Source: Roseinatronobacter sp. S2 (GTDB lineage: Bacteria > Pseudomonadota > Alphaproteobacteria > Rhodobacterales > Rhodobacteraceae). From it: a DNA stretch of 64,000 nucleotides. The stretch spans positions 2,786,001 through 2,850,000 of the forward strand of contig NZ_CP121113.1 in NCBI RefSeq assembly GCF_029581395.1, given 5' to 3'. The stretch's first letter is position 1; every line of letters starts with the position of its first letter. Shown one piece after another: positions 9,867 to 19,119 of this stretch. The position numbers were made by a program, and so were the translations under genes. The notes under the pieces were generated by a model, which ran no database searches, was not told the DNA's origin, and saw nothing but the letters and a program-made list of their open reading frames with translations.

Positions 9867-12131
9867 ATGAGCCGCTTTGCCGCCCCGATTGCCGAACAGA
9901 TCTGGGACATGAAATACCGGCTGAAACAGGCAGATGGCACCCCCATTGACCAAAGCGCGGAAGATACATGGCGCCGCATTGCCCGCGCACTGGCCGCTGT
10001 GGAGCACGACCCCGCGCTATGGGAAGAGCGGTTTTTCAGCGCGCTGGAAGATTTCAAATTCCTGCCCGCCGGGCGCATCACCGCAGGGGCAGGCACCGCG
10101 CGCAGTGTCACGCTGTTCAACTGCTTTGTGATGGGCACCATCCCCGACAGTATGGGCGGCATATTCGACATGCTGCGCGAAGCGGCACTGACCATGCAGC
10201 AAGGTGGCGGGATCGGCTATGATTTCAGCACCATCCGCCCCAAGGGCGCGCCGGTCACAGGCGTGGCCGCCGATGCGTCCGGCCCGCTGTCCTTCATGGA
10301 TGTGTGGGACGCGATGTGCCGCACCATCATGTCGGCGGGATCACGCCGCGGCGCGATGATGGCGACCATGCGCTGCGATCACCCTGATATCGAGGATTTC
10401 ATCACCGCCAAGCAAGATTCCGCACGGTTGCGCATGTTCAACCTGTCGGTTCTGGTGACCGATGCGTTCATGGATGCCGTCAAGGCCGATGCGGCATGGG
10501 ATTTGCAGTTTGACGGGCGCATTTATCACACTGTGCAGGCGCGCGATCTGTGGAACCGGATCATGCACGCGACCTATGACTATGCCGAACCCGGTGTCAT
10601 CTTCATCGACCGCATCAACGCGGCCAACAACCTGTCCTATTGCGAAACCATTGCGGCCACCAACCCTTGTGGCGAACAACCCCTGCCGCCCTATGGCGCC
10701 TGTCTGCTGGGGTCGGTCAATCTGGCGCGGCTGGTCGTGGACCCGTTCACCCCGCAGGCCCGTCTGGATGACGCGCAACTTGATGATCTGGTGCGTATGG
10801 CCGTGCGGATGATGGATAATGTCGTCGATGCCAGCCGCTTTCCGCTGGAGGCGCAGGCGCAGGAAGCACGCGCCAAGCGCCGCATCGGACTGGGTGTCAC
10901 AGGGCTAGCAGATGCGCTGATCCTGACGGGGTTGCGCTACGGGTCCGATGCTGCGGTGGCGCAAACTGATGCATGGATGCACGCCATCGCGCGGGCGGCC
11001 TATCTGGCCAGTGTCGATCTGGCGGCTGAAAAGGGGGCATTCCCGCTGTTTGATGCAGATGCCTATCTGGCGTCCGGCAATATGCAGATGATGGATGATG
11101 ATGTGCGCGACGCGGTGCGCACCCATGGCATTCGCAATGCGCTGCTGACGTCCATTGCACCCACAGGGACAATCAGCCTTTATGCCGGCAATGTCAGTTC
11201 GGGGATAGAACCTGTGTTTTCGCGCAGCTATACCCGCAAGGTGCTGCAAAAGGACGGGTCCAAAACCGATGAAAAGGTCGAAGATTACGCCGTGCAGATG
11301 TGGCGACAGATGCATGGCGACGCGCCGCTGCCAGACTATTTTGTCGATGCACAGGTGCTGGCCCCCATGGACCATGTGCGCATGCAGGCGGCGGCACAGA
11401 AATGGGTGGACAGTTCGATTTCAAAAACCATCAACTGCCCCAAAGACATCAGCTTTGACGCGTTCAAGGATGTCTATATGGCCGCGTGGGATATGGGCTG
11501 CAAGGGCTGCACAACCTACCGCCCCAATGACGTGACAGGCTCTGTGCTGTCGGTCGCCGAAGACACCGACACCACACCAGAGGTTGATCAGGGCGCCGAT
11601 GTTGTCTATCTGTCCGCGCCCTTCGACCGCCCCGACGCCTTGGAAGGGCACACCTACAAGCTGAAATGGCCCGGCTCGGAACATGCCATCTATGTCACCA
11701 TCAATGACACTGTGATCAATGGCCACCGCCGACCGTTTGAAATTTTCATCAATTCCAAGAACATGGAACATTTTGCATGGACCGTGGCACTGACGCGAAT
11801 GATTTCGGCGGTGTTCCGGCGCGGCGGCGATGTGTCTTTCGTGGTCGAGGAGTTGAAAGCCGTGTTCGACCCGCGCGGCGGCGCATGGGTGCAGGGCAAA
11901 TATATCCCGTCGATTCTGGCCGCCATCGGCGGGGTTATCGAACAACATCTGATCAGGATCGGGTTTATCGCGGGCGAAGGCCTTGGCCTGAAATACGATC
12001 CCGAAATGGCAGCCCATTCCGCAGGGGCACCACCATCAAGCCGCGTGTGCCCGTCTTGTGGCTCGTTCGAGATGATCATGATCGAAGGCTGCATGACATG
12101 CCGCGCCTGCGGGCACAGCAAATGCGGCTAA
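9867..12131 (+). CDS. nrdJ: Adenosylcobalamin-dependent (class II) ribonucleotide reductase
   Basis: NrdJ reduces ribonucleotides to deoxyribonucleotides with a radical generated from coenzyme B12, so it needs neither oxygen nor a separate radical subunit. The start at 9867 (MSRFAAPIAEQIW) follows AAAGGA, and the 754 residues fit the family. C86 lies in the first catalytic-cysteine segment. N266-P-C268-G-E270 is the active-site NxCxE motif. IAPTGTISLYAGN is the phosphate-binding loop. The last 28 residues carry CxxC pairs likely used for re-reduction or zinc binding. No cobalamin riboswitch was recognised in the 250 bases upstream. No nrdAB is present in the window. Confidence 0.95.
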   Translation: MSRFAAPIAEQIWDMKYRLKQADGTPIDQSAEDTWRRIARALAAVEHDPALWEERFFSALEDFKFLPAGRITAGAGTARSVTLFNCFVMGTIPDSMGGIFDMLREAALTMQQGGGIGYDFSTIRPKGAPVTGVAADASGPLSFMDVWDAMCRTIMSAGSRRGAMMATMRCDHPDIEDFITAKQDSARLRMFNLSVLVTDAFMDAVKADAAWDLQFDGRIYHTVQARDLWNRIMHATYDYAEPGVIFIDRINAANNLSYCETIAATNPCGEQPLPPYGACLLGSVNLARLVVDPFTPQARLDDAQLDDLVRMAVRMMDNVVDASRFPLEAQAQEARAKRRIGLGVTGLADALILTGLRYGSDAAVAQTDAWMHAIARAAYLASVDLAAEKGAFPLFDADAYLASGNMQMMDDDVRDAVRTHGIRNALLTSIAPTGTISLYAGNVSSGIEPVFSRSYTRKVLQKDGSKTDEKVEDYAVQMWRQMHGDAPLPDYFVDAQVLAPMDHVRMQAAAQKWVDSSISKTINCPKDISFDAFKDVYMAAWDMGCKGCTTYRPNDVTGSVLSVAEDTDTTPEVDQGADVVYLSAPFDRPDALEGHTYKLKWPGSEHAIYVTINDTVINGHRRPFEIFINSKNMEHFAWTVALTRMISAVFRRGGDVSFVVEELKAVFDPRGGAWVQGKYIPSILAAIGGVIEQHLIRIGFIAGEGLGLKYDPEMAAHSAGAPPSSRVCPSCGSFEMIMIEGCMTCRACGHSKCG

Positions 12132-12197
12132 CACCCTTTGTGGTTGCCGTTTTGTGATTTAATGACAGGTAAGCCTTTGAAACCAAAGAAAATGCAG

Positions 12198-12221
12198 AAC
12201 GCCGCCTCGAAGGGCGGCGTT
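12198..12221 (+). terminator. Hairpin after nrdJ, probable terminator
   Basis: A 9-bp stem AACGCCGCC/GGCGGCGTT with a six-base loop lies 67 bases after the nrdJ stop. The T run that follows is only three bases, so it is a weak intrinsic terminator by sequence. Confidence 0.5.
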
Positions 12222-12391
12222 TGGTGTTCTGATGGCGATGTATCGGGGTTCCGGCGGATCAATGACCGCTGCAATGCCAGTGATCAGACATCGTTGGTCC
12301 CGAAGAACTTATCCCCTTCACCAACCCCGAAACTCTTCAGGGCTGCGAAACCCGGCTCCGCATCGCTAGGGCGCGGGAGAATATTCGGGCT

Positions 12392-12558
12392 TCTGACCCA
12401 GACGCGCAAGCTGTCTGGAGGGGGCGCAGCCAGGCTTCGGCGCGATCGCCTTGTAGGCTGCCGTGTCGCTGGCGTCGTCGGCGCGGTTCTCTCAAAACAG
12501 CCGAACACCAAGTTCACGCAGTTCGACGGGATAGGCGGGCGGAGCGATTCCTTGTCAT
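12392..12558 (-). pseudogene. Degenerate IS3-family transposase OrfA fragment
   Basis: Reading the minus strand from an ATG at 12558 and allowing two frame changes gives YPVELRELGVRLF, an in-frame TGA, then ENRADDASDTAAYKAIAPK, and finally PDSLRVWVR. These pieces follow the order of the N-terminal helix-turn-helix of IS3-group OrfA proteins. The stop and the frameshifts show it is dead, and no OrfB or terminal repeat is visible. It is the only insertion-sequence trace on the left side of the glycan island. The rest of 12222-12391 holds nothing recognised. Confidence 0.65.
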
Positions 12559-12579
12559 AGGGCTCATGCGATGCGTATT

Positions 12580-13083
12580 TTACTCTCCGGTAAACCCGGG
12601 GCGATTCATGTTCTGAGGGCGTCGATCAAGAAGTATCACGCGACCAATGCCCCACGCGAAAACCGCAAACACAAACAGACCCAACCCAAGAAAAACTGAC
12701 CACATCCCGTACTGCATCCAGAACCCGTGCGGGCGCACCTGATCAGGACGATCCGGGTTGAAAAGCACTGTCACAGTGGAATGCAGAGTGAACCCGTAGT
12801 CTGACGCTGCGGCATGCGCAGGCACCTCATGTATTTCCCCCTGCGCAGTCTCAAAACGGAACAAGGGACGATACAAATCACCATCGTCACGCGCGATCCG
12901 GCCGGAATCGATGACTGTCGCCTCTACCTTTTCCGCCGATGCCGAGAACCGCATCTCATCCAGAACAAACCATCCCCCCAAACCAGCGAACCCAAGCGGT
13001 ATCAGAAGTACGACGGCAAGCATGATCACGTTGCCAGCCCCTCTGACATCAAGTGTGGTTGTATCTCTATTTCGTATTTTCAT
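12580..13083 (-). CDS. DUF3592 membrane protein
   Basis: The 167-residue protein has a membrane segment near residues 18-40, an extramembrane beta-rich domain (about 45-120) and a second membrane segment near 127-150. This is the layout of DUF3592 proteins; the domain contains the family pattern V.A.V...G......Y.P.F.F......G and LFNPDRPDQVRP. Function is unknown. An in-frame start 27 codons earlier exists, but the ATG at 13083 has a better upstream region and puts the first membrane segment at the expected place. It sits between an IS remnant and the pse operon. Confidence 0.7.
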   Translation of the reverse strand: MKIRNRDTTTLDVRGAGNVIMLAVVLLIPLGFAGLGGWFVLDEMRFSASAEKVEATVIDSGRIARDDGDLYRPLFRFETAQGEIHEVPAHAAASDYGFTLHSTVTVLFNPDRPDQVRPHGFWMQYGMWSVFLGLGLFVFAVFAWGIGRVILLDRRPQNMNRPGFTGE

Positions 13084-13412
13084 TTCATCACTTCGAATTT
13101 GCGGTGTCCGGCAGCGCAGGTTTACAGCGAAACTGCCCATGACACTGTTTGCCACCAAATCCATGACGGCTCTTGTTCGTTTTTGTCTAGAGCCAGGCGC
13201 TAAGATAGGACACGCGCAGGTGCAAAAGCAAGCTGGGACGCGATGAACACGAGTAACGCATTCCCGTAAGCTTTCTGCAATTGCCGGAACTTAACGCAGA
13301 ACGCGCGCAGTTCCTTGTTGAACCAAAATCACGAAATGCAGCATTCCCGTGCTTAGCGTAAACATTATAGAGCGCTTGATCTTCGGCAACTTCCTTGCGA
13401 GAAGAAATGAAA
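13084..13412. other. Intergenic region upstream of the pse operon
   Basis: This gap of about 330 bases separates the divergent DUF3592 and pseB genes and should carry both promoters. It is A+T-richer than the core genes. I see no convincing -35/-10 pair, repeat or RNA gene. Confidence 0.5.
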
Positions 13413-14426
13413 ATGAACGGATTCCAGATGCTTTCCAACTCAACGATCCTGATCACCGGCGGTACCGGGTCATTCGGGCATACCTTCGTGCCCCTGACAC
13501 TCAAGCAGTACAATCCCAAGAAATTGATCATCTTTTCGCGTGATGAAATGAAGCAATGGGAAATGGCGAAGCTCTATGGCGATGACCCGCGCGTGCGCTT
13601 CTTCATCGGCGATGTGCGTGACCGTGACCGGCTTTATCGTGCCTTTGATGGTGTGGACTATGTCGTTCATGCCGCGGCAACCAAAATCGTCCCGACAGCT
13701 GAATACAACCCATTTGAGTGCATCAAAACCAACGTAAATGGGGCGATGAACGTCATTGATGCGGCCATCGACAAAGGGGTGAAGGGCGTCGTCGCGCTCT
13801 CAACCGATAAGGCGTCATCGCCAATTAACCTCTATGGTGCGTCGAAACTTGCATCGGACAAGCTGTTTGTCGCTGGGAACGCATACGCAGGCGAGCATGG
13901 CACGCGATTTTCGGTGGTGCGCTATGGCAATGTGATGGGATCCCGCGGCTCCGTGATTCCATTCTTCATGTCGATCGCGGATCAGGGCGAGTTGCCAATC
14001 ACGGATGCACGCATGACGCGCTTCATGATCAGCCTGGAGCAGGGCGTCGAACTGGTCTGGCACGCGTTTGGAGACATGATCGGCGGCGAAATCTATGTGA
14101 AGAAAATTCCTTCGATGAAAGTAACCGACATTGCACGCGTTGTCGCCCCCGAGGCCAGCCACAAGTTTGTCGGGATACGTCCGGGCGAGAAACTGCATGA
14201 GCAGATGATCGGCACCGAGGATGCACCATACACCTATGAATACGACGCACATTTCAAGATCCTGCCCGCGATCAACAAATGGGCCGACGATCCGGCACGC
14301 ATCAAGGACGGCTGCAAGGTTGAGGAGGGTTTCAGTTATACAAGTGCAAATAACTCTGATTGGATGGACGAGCATGCATTGATACAGTGGATATCAAACA
14401 ATAACAAAAAAATCGGAATCTTCTGA
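13413..14426 (+). CDS. pseB: UDP-N-acetylglucosamine 4,6-dehydratase (inverting) PseB
   Basis: PseB begins pseudaminic acid synthesis by converting UDP-GlcNAc to the 4-keto-6-deoxy-L-arabino sugar. With the start at 13413 (AGAAG spaced eight bases upstream; 13407 is also possible) it has 337 residues. The NAD(P)-binding loop GGTGSFG is at 16-22, and T131-D132-K133 and Y141-xxx-K145 form the short-chain dehydrogenase active site. The motifs SRDEMKQWEM and GIRPGEKLHE are typical of the PseB/FlaA1 group. It is the first gene of the glycan island and 64 bases before the sulfotransferase. Confidence 0.93.
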   Translation: MNGFQMLSNSTILITGGTGSFGHTFVPLTLKQYNPKKLIIFSRDEMKQWEMAKLYGDDPRVRFFIGDVRDRDRLYRAFDGVDYVVHAAATKIVPTAEYNPFECIKTNVNGAMNVIDAAIDKGVKGVVALSTDKASSPINLYGASKLASDKLFVAGNAYAGEHGTRFSVVRYGNVMGSRGSVIPFFMSIADQGELPITDARMTRFMISLEQGVELVWHAFGDMIGGEIYVKKIPSMKVTDIARVVAPEASHKFVGIRPGEKLHEQMIGTEDAPYTYEYDAHFKILPAINKWADDPARIKDGCKVEEGFSYTSANNSDWMDEHALIQWISNNNKKIGIF

Positions 14427-14490
14427 TGGGGTGCCTTAAAAGACATGAGTACACTCCAAAAAAATCAGAATCTCTTCTGGAGGTTTGAAA

Positions 14491-15474
14491 ATGAATTTCA
14501 TCTTTATCACGGGGCATCGAAAATCGGGAACTACTTTACTTCATAAGCTGTTCGATGGCCATCCTTCACTCAATGTCTACCCTACTGATATAAGCCTCTT
14601 GTACGCCTACTTTCCCTGCTTTGTTCCGTCTATTGACAATACCGAATCTCTAGATCGCATTAGGCTAGTATTAGGTAAAAGCTTATCCAAAATAGATGGA
14701 AATGTTGTTCCAGGAGCGAACAACGTTTTCAAATTAGACTCTTTTTTGAATTTTGTGATTAACCGCATGACGCCTGGCGCACTGACTTCGCGTTCTGAAT
14801 TGCTATCAGTAATTGCTAGCGCATGGTGTGAATTCAATGATCTCGACACCTCTCTGCCATTTCTTTTAAAGGAGACCACCCAATCGATACATTGGCATGA
14901 TATCAAGAGAGCTGATGAGAAAATGAAGATGATTCAAATCATCCGAGATCCTCGCGACAATTTTGCAGCAATCGCCGCAGGCGTGAAAGGTTATTATTCC
15001 AAAATGGGGGAAGGTCCCAAGGAAACCCTTGCTAGCTTTATAAACCGAGCACGGCTAGATCTTTTGACCGCAAGTCAGCTATCGCATGTAAATCCAGATG
15101 AATTTCGTGCAGTAAAATTTGAAGACCTCGCATTGGAACTTGAAAAACAAATGCGAGATTTGGTCGCATTCCTAGGAATAGATTGGTGCGCAAGCCTTCT
15201 GTCACCCACGTTTCTTGGCGAGGAGTTTTTGGGGAATAGCCACGAAGACAAGAAGATGGATGGAGTGTATTCTGGAAATGTTGGCCGATGGCGCGAGCGC
15301 ATTGCAGACGAAGACGCAAAAGTAATTGAATTTTGGATGCGCGATGCTATGCACGAATGGGGTTATCGACTTGAATTTAACGAACAAGAAAAGCTGAATG
15401 CATATTCTAGATTTTACGATTGGTACAACTGCAAGTATTTTTATCATGACAGCTTTCAAGCTAATGTTAACTAA
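14491..15474 (+). CDS. Sulfotransferase family protein
   Basis: The 327-residue protein carries the 5' PAPS-binding loop GHRKSGTTLLHKLF near its N-terminus (residues 8-21) and the 3'-phosphate loop IQIIRDPRDNFAA near residue 150. These are the two hallmarks of PAPS-dependent sulfotransferases. The acceptor is unknown; within a pse operon a sugar or glycoprotein is a reasonable inference. TGGAGG lies seven bases before the ATG. The gene is much A+T-richer than pseB or the core genes, suggesting separate acquisition. Its TAA is followed directly by the ATG of the next gene. Confidence 0.8.
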   Translation: MNFIFITGHRKSGTTLLHKLFDGHPSLNVYPTDISLLYAYFPCFVPSIDNTESLDRIRLVLGKSLSKIDGNVVPGANNVFKLDSFLNFVINRMTPGALTSRSELLSVIASAWCEFNDLDTSLPFLLKETTQSIHWHDIKRADEKMKMIQIIRDPRDNFAAIAAGVKGYYSKMGEGPKETLASFINRARLDLLTASQLSHVNPDEFRAVKFEDLALELEKQMRDLVAFLGIDWCASLLSPTFLGEEFLGNSHEDKKMDGVYSGNVGRWRERIADEDAKVIEFWMRDAMHEWGYRLEFNEQEKLNAYSRFYDWYNCKYFYHDSFQANVN

Positions 15475-16830
15475 ATGGAACAAGGCTCTCCAATAACTAT
15501 TAGCAGTTCCAAGCTAGAAAAAGAAACACTGGATGTTGGGGCGTATTGCTTCGAGCTAGCAAAGGAACTTTGGCCTATCACCCGCTCTCTGACTGGGCCC
15601 GGGGTCCGAGAGACGCTGAAAATTCTAGAGCGTGAATTGCCCAACTTGCAAACACATTCAGCAGAATCCGGAGATAAGGCTTTCGACTGGACCGTCCCGG
15701 ATGAATGGGTATTCCGACACGCCTACATTGAGGCAGAAAATGGTGATCGGATAATCGATTCAGCACACAATAACCTCCATGTAGTAGGCTACTCAGAGCC
15801 GGTCGATACTCGGCTGCCTCTTGAAGAGTTATTGGAGCATATCTACACTCAAAATAATCAGCCAGATTCTATCCCCTACGTGACATCCTATTATAAACGC
15901 CGTTGGGGATTTTGTATGTCGGAAATACAGAAAAGTCAGCTTTCTTCCGGCTTGTATCGGGCTGTAATTGATGCGGATCTGGAACCAGGACAAATGAACT
16001 ACGGCGAATTACTCGTTCAAGGAAAATCATCCAAAGAAATTTTCCTGTCCACATACATTTGCCACCCCTCTATGGCCAATAATGAGTTGTCAGGACCGGT
16101 CGTGACAACAGCGTTGGCGAATTGGATCATGGGTCTTGAGAACCGTCGCTACAGCTACAGGATCGTGTTTGTACCCGAAACAATTGGTTCAATCCTCTAT
16201 CTAAGCAGGAATCTGGAACAAATGAAGCAGGCCATCGTGGCCGGTTTCAATGTTTCGTGTATCGGGGATGACCGTAGCTATTCGTTTCTTCCTTCCCGCA
16301 ATGGCGATACTATCGCAGATAGGGTGGCACGCCATGTGTTGCGTGGCATCGACCCCCATTACAAGTCTTATACTTGGCTAGATCGCGGGAGCGACGAACG
16401 TCAATATTGCTCTCCTGGGGCCGATCTACCTGTGGCAAGCATCATGCGGACGAAGTACGGAATGTATCCAGAATATCATACCTCACTCGATACACTAGGC
16501 GGCGTCGTGACCGCATCGGGTTTGGCGGGTGGATTCGCAGCGCTTCAGCAGGCCATCACTATCCTTGAACAAGATTTCGTGCCTTTGAGTACAACGGTAG
16601 GAGAGCCGCAACTTGGGAAGCGTGGACTTTATCCCGATATATCACAAAAGGGTTCTACGAGCAGAGTGAAAGATATGATGGACATGATTTCTTTCTGCGA
16701 CGGAACCCGCAGCCTGTTCGAGATTGCCGAGTTACTTTCAGTTCCATTTGCTAGGCTACACGAGTTGGCACAGCCGCTCCTTGCGCAACAACTATTATGC
16801 GACGTCTCGGGACAGGCTGGCGAAAATTAG
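15475..16830 (+). CDS. DUF4910 / M28-like aminopeptidase-domain protein
   Basis: The 451-residue protein matches the DUF4910 family, whose fold resembles zinc aminopeptidases of clan MH and which often sits in surface-polysaccharide clusters. ICHPSMANNELSGP (residues 195-208, with H197) and the later PEYHTSLDTLGG supply likely metal ligands. FVPETIGS provides a conserved glutamate. A C-terminal part (about 395-445) looks like a winged helix with FCDGTRSLFEIAELL. There is no signal peptide, so it is probably cytoplasmic. It starts at the base after the sulfotransferase stop, implying coupling. Its substrate is unknown; an amide on a sugar precursor is one possibility. Confidence 0.75.
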   Translation: MEQGSPITISSSKLEKETLDVGAYCFELAKELWPITRSLTGPGVRETLKILERELPNLQTHSAESGDKAFDWTVPDEWVFRHAYIEAENGDRIIDSAHNNLHVVGYSEPVDTRLPLEELLEHIYTQNNQPDSIPYVTSYYKRRWGFCMSEIQKSQLSSGLYRAVIDADLEPGQMNYGELLVQGKSSKEIFLSTYICHPSMANNELSGPVVTTALANWIMGLENRRYSYRIVFVPETIGSILYLSRNLEQMKQAIVAGFNVSCIGDDRSYSFLPSRNGDTIADRVARHVLRGIDPHYKSYTWLDRGSDERQYCSPGADLPVASIMRTKYGMYPEYHTSLDTLGGVVTASGLAGGFAALQQAITILEQDFVPLSTTVGEPQLGKRGLYPDISQKGSTSRVKDMMDMISFCDGTRSLFEIAELLSVPFARLHELAQPLLAQQLLCDVSGQAGEN

Positions 16831-17087
16831 ACAATAGGTGTAGCTACTCCGCTACGGTCGCCAGACCAACAGCGAGTCCAACATTCGTGCTGGTGAAGGC
16901 GTGCTGGGTTTAGATCATCTGAACTAAGATCGGGCAGTTTGAGCTACTGTCGTTATAGCCAACAAAGGAATATTGCCACCGCTGCTAAGTTCATTCATAA
17001 ACCTCACATGCGACTGTAGGCGCCGACGTCCTTCTCGATCGAGTGCTTCGTGTAGGGTACTCGCCTTTTGAGGAAGACAGTAAAACG

Positions 17088-17888
17088 ATGCCAGCCCATC
17101 GCGAAATTGCAAAGTTCTTTTCATTCAGCCGAAGGCGAATTCACAAGCTCCGTGCTTTTCGGCGTGATCTGGCCAACACTCTGCAATACGGACCTGCCGC
17201 GCCCAGATATGCAGAGCAACTATGGATAAAACCAGAACAATGCTCAAGCTTCATTCCGTCAAGTGTTCTTCTGAGTGTCGGCCTGTTAAAATGTAGTGAA
17301 AACCCTCGCGGGAACACCGGTTGCGTATCCTCCGAGCCTTGGCCTGTATCGCATGCAATTCCCATCCATACTGCTCTGTCAGAAAAATTTACCGTTACTG
17401 ATTATCCAGCTGATCTATCTGCAGGCTATATTTCAATGCTTAAATTCAGGGCATGCCACGACCATTGGGTTAAGGGCATGTCATGGCAGGACACTGGCAT
17501 TTATGACTTCCTTCTCTATCTCATTTCTTATCGGGGAAAGCCAGTCGACGGTGGATGCCAAACCAAAGCAGACCTCATTGCACGGTATGATAAGCTAGAC
17601 GCCGTCTTTGAAACGATCCAGCGCGACGGCAGGTTCAAAACAAAACAGGAGCTTGGTGAGAATGCTTTTCGCGGGAGGGGGTGCATATATGTGCACATCG
17701 GTCCGCAGGGAGAAGTGTTCTGGGGGCAAGGCGCACAGCATCGTTTTTCTATCGCCCATATTCTGAATTTACCCTTCCCTGCCATGCTCGGCATGACACA
17801 TATCACGGGCATACCTGCACTGAAAATGCTACGACGAGAAGCGCAACTTCTTCGAGGTGTTGAAGAAATACCAGTAGAGAATAGATAG
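17088..17888 (+). CDS. Unknown protein with a ParB-like C-terminal motif (relative of the gene at 22921)
   Basis: I do not recognise a named family. With the start at 17088 (GAGGAAG upstream) the protein has 266 residues and a basic N-terminus (RRRIHKLRAFRRD) that may bind membrane or nucleic acid. Residues 204-230 contain IGPQGEVF, GAQHRF, then hydrophobic LNLPFP. The same order of residues occurs at 151-179 of the protein at 22921. The 'G..HRF.IA..L' pattern resembles ParB/sulfiredoxin-type folds, but this is inference. It lies between the DUF4910 gene (after a 257-base gap with nothing recognised) and pseC, whose probable start is 80 bases on. Confidence 0.6.
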   Translation: MPAHREIAKFFSFSRRRIHKLRAFRRDLANTLQYGPAAPRYAEQLWIKPEQCSSFIPSSVLLSVGLLKCSENPRGNTGCVSSEPWPVSHAIPIHTALSEKFTVTDYPADLSAGYISMLKFRACHDHWVKGMSWQDTGIYDFLLYLISYRGKPVDGGCQTKADLIARYDKLDAVFETIQRDGRFKTKQELGENAFRGRGCIYVHIGPQGEVFWGQGAQHRFSIAHILNLPFPAMLGMTHITGIPALKMLRREAQLLRGVEEIPVENR

Positions 17889-17967
17889 AACGATGCCACT
17901 TCGATTGCATTGCAAATGCTAAATGCCTGTTGTGTATCGCGTGAAAAAGATAGGGCTGGAGCGCAGA

Positions 17968-19119
17968 ATGATTCCGTACGGACGACAAATCATCAGTGAC
18001 GAGGACATTCGCGCAGTGGAGGCTGTGCTTCGATCAGACTATCTGACCCAAGGTCCAGCAGTGCCCGCCTTTGAAAAAGCGGTTGCCAGCCGCGTGGATG
18101 CTGCTCATGCAATTGCCGTCAATTCCGCCACCTCGGCCCTCCACATCGCCTGCCTCGCTCTTGATCTCGGACCTGGCGATCTGCTCTGGACTTCGCCCAT
18201 TACTTTTGTCGCATCCGCCAATTGCGGTCGCTATTGTGGCGCAGATGTAGACTTCGTCGATATTAATCCCGATACGTTCAACATCTGCCCTGATGCACTG
18301 GAGGCGAAGCTGGACGAAGCCGCCCGCACTGGCAAACTGCCCAAGGTCATTGTCGCGGTGCATATGTGCGGGCAGTCCCCCGATATGGTGAAAATTTCCG
18401 AACTCGCCCGCGCCCACAGCATACGGATTATCGAGGACGCCAGCCATGCCATTGGCGCCGAATATATGGGGGCACCTGTCGGCAATTGCGCGCATTCGGA
18501 CATCACGGTGTTCAGCTTCCACCCGGTCAAGATCATCACCACGGCCGAGGGCGGCATGGCGCTGACAAATGATGCAGGGCTGGCCGCGCGCATGGACCGG
18601 CTGCGCAGCCACGGTATCACCCGCGACCCGGCGCTGATGACACATGCTCCAGATGGGCCATGGTATTACCAGCAGCTGGAATTAGGCTGGAATTATCGTA
18701 TGACGGAAATGCAGGCGGCGCTGGGGCTTAGCCAGATGGACCAGCTGGACACATTCATCGCCCGCCGCCGGAGCCTTGCTGACGCTTACGATACAGCACT
18801 GGAGGGGTTGCCTCTGTTTCGACCGGAGCGACAGGCAGGGGCCGCATCATCCTGGCATCTCTACATCATACGCCTACACGATTTTGTCCGCCACCGGTCG
18901 ACCTTTGAAGCCCTGCGTGCTGACGGGATCGGCGTGAACCTGCATTACATCCCTGTGCATTTGCAGCCCTATTACAGGGATCAAGGGTTCACACTTGGCG
19001 ATTTCCCAACGTCGGAGGAGTATTACTCCCGCGCTATCTCAATACCCTTGCATGCTGGATTGACAGATCAGGAACAGGCGCAAGTTGTTGCTGCATTGAA
19101 GAAGGCATTAGTCGGATGA
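17968..19119 (+). CDS. pseC: UDP-4-amino-4,6-dideoxy-N-acetyl-beta-L-altrosamine transaminase PseC
   Basis: PseC transfers an amino group to C4 of the PseB product, using PLP. With the start at 17968 (MIPYGRQ) it has 383 residues. D157 (IIEDASHA) and K188 (SFHPVK) are the PLP-binding residues of the DegT/DnrJ/EryC1 fold, and the N-terminal pattern SDYLTQGP is typical of PseC. A start 15 codons earlier is possible but lacks support. The stop overlaps pseF by four bases. PseC and its downstream partners are G+C-richer than the sulfotransferase and the two unknown genes. Confidence 0.92.
   Translation: MIPYGRQIISDEDIRAVEAVLRSDYLTQGPAVPAFEKAVASRVDAAHAIAVNSATSALHIACLALDLGPGDLLWTSPITFVASANCGRYCGADVDFVDINPDTFNICPDALEAKLDEAARTGKLPKVIVAVHMCGQSPDMVKISELARAHSIRIIEDASHAIGAEYMGAPVGNCAHSDITVFSFHPVKIITTAEGGMALTNDAGLAARMDRLRSHGITRDPALMTHAPDGPWYYQQLELGWNYRMTEMQAALGLSQMDQLDTFIARRRSLADAYDTALEGLPLFRPERQAGAASSWHLYIIRLHDFVRHRSTFEALRADGIGVNLHYIPVHLQPYYRDQGFTLGDFPTSEEYYSRAISIPLHAGLTDQEQAQVVAALKKALVG

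Noticed and set aside
12138..12560. Plus-strand frame of 140 codons after nrdJ
   Set aside because: It runs through the nrdJ hairpin and opposite the transposase remnant and lacks any family signal.
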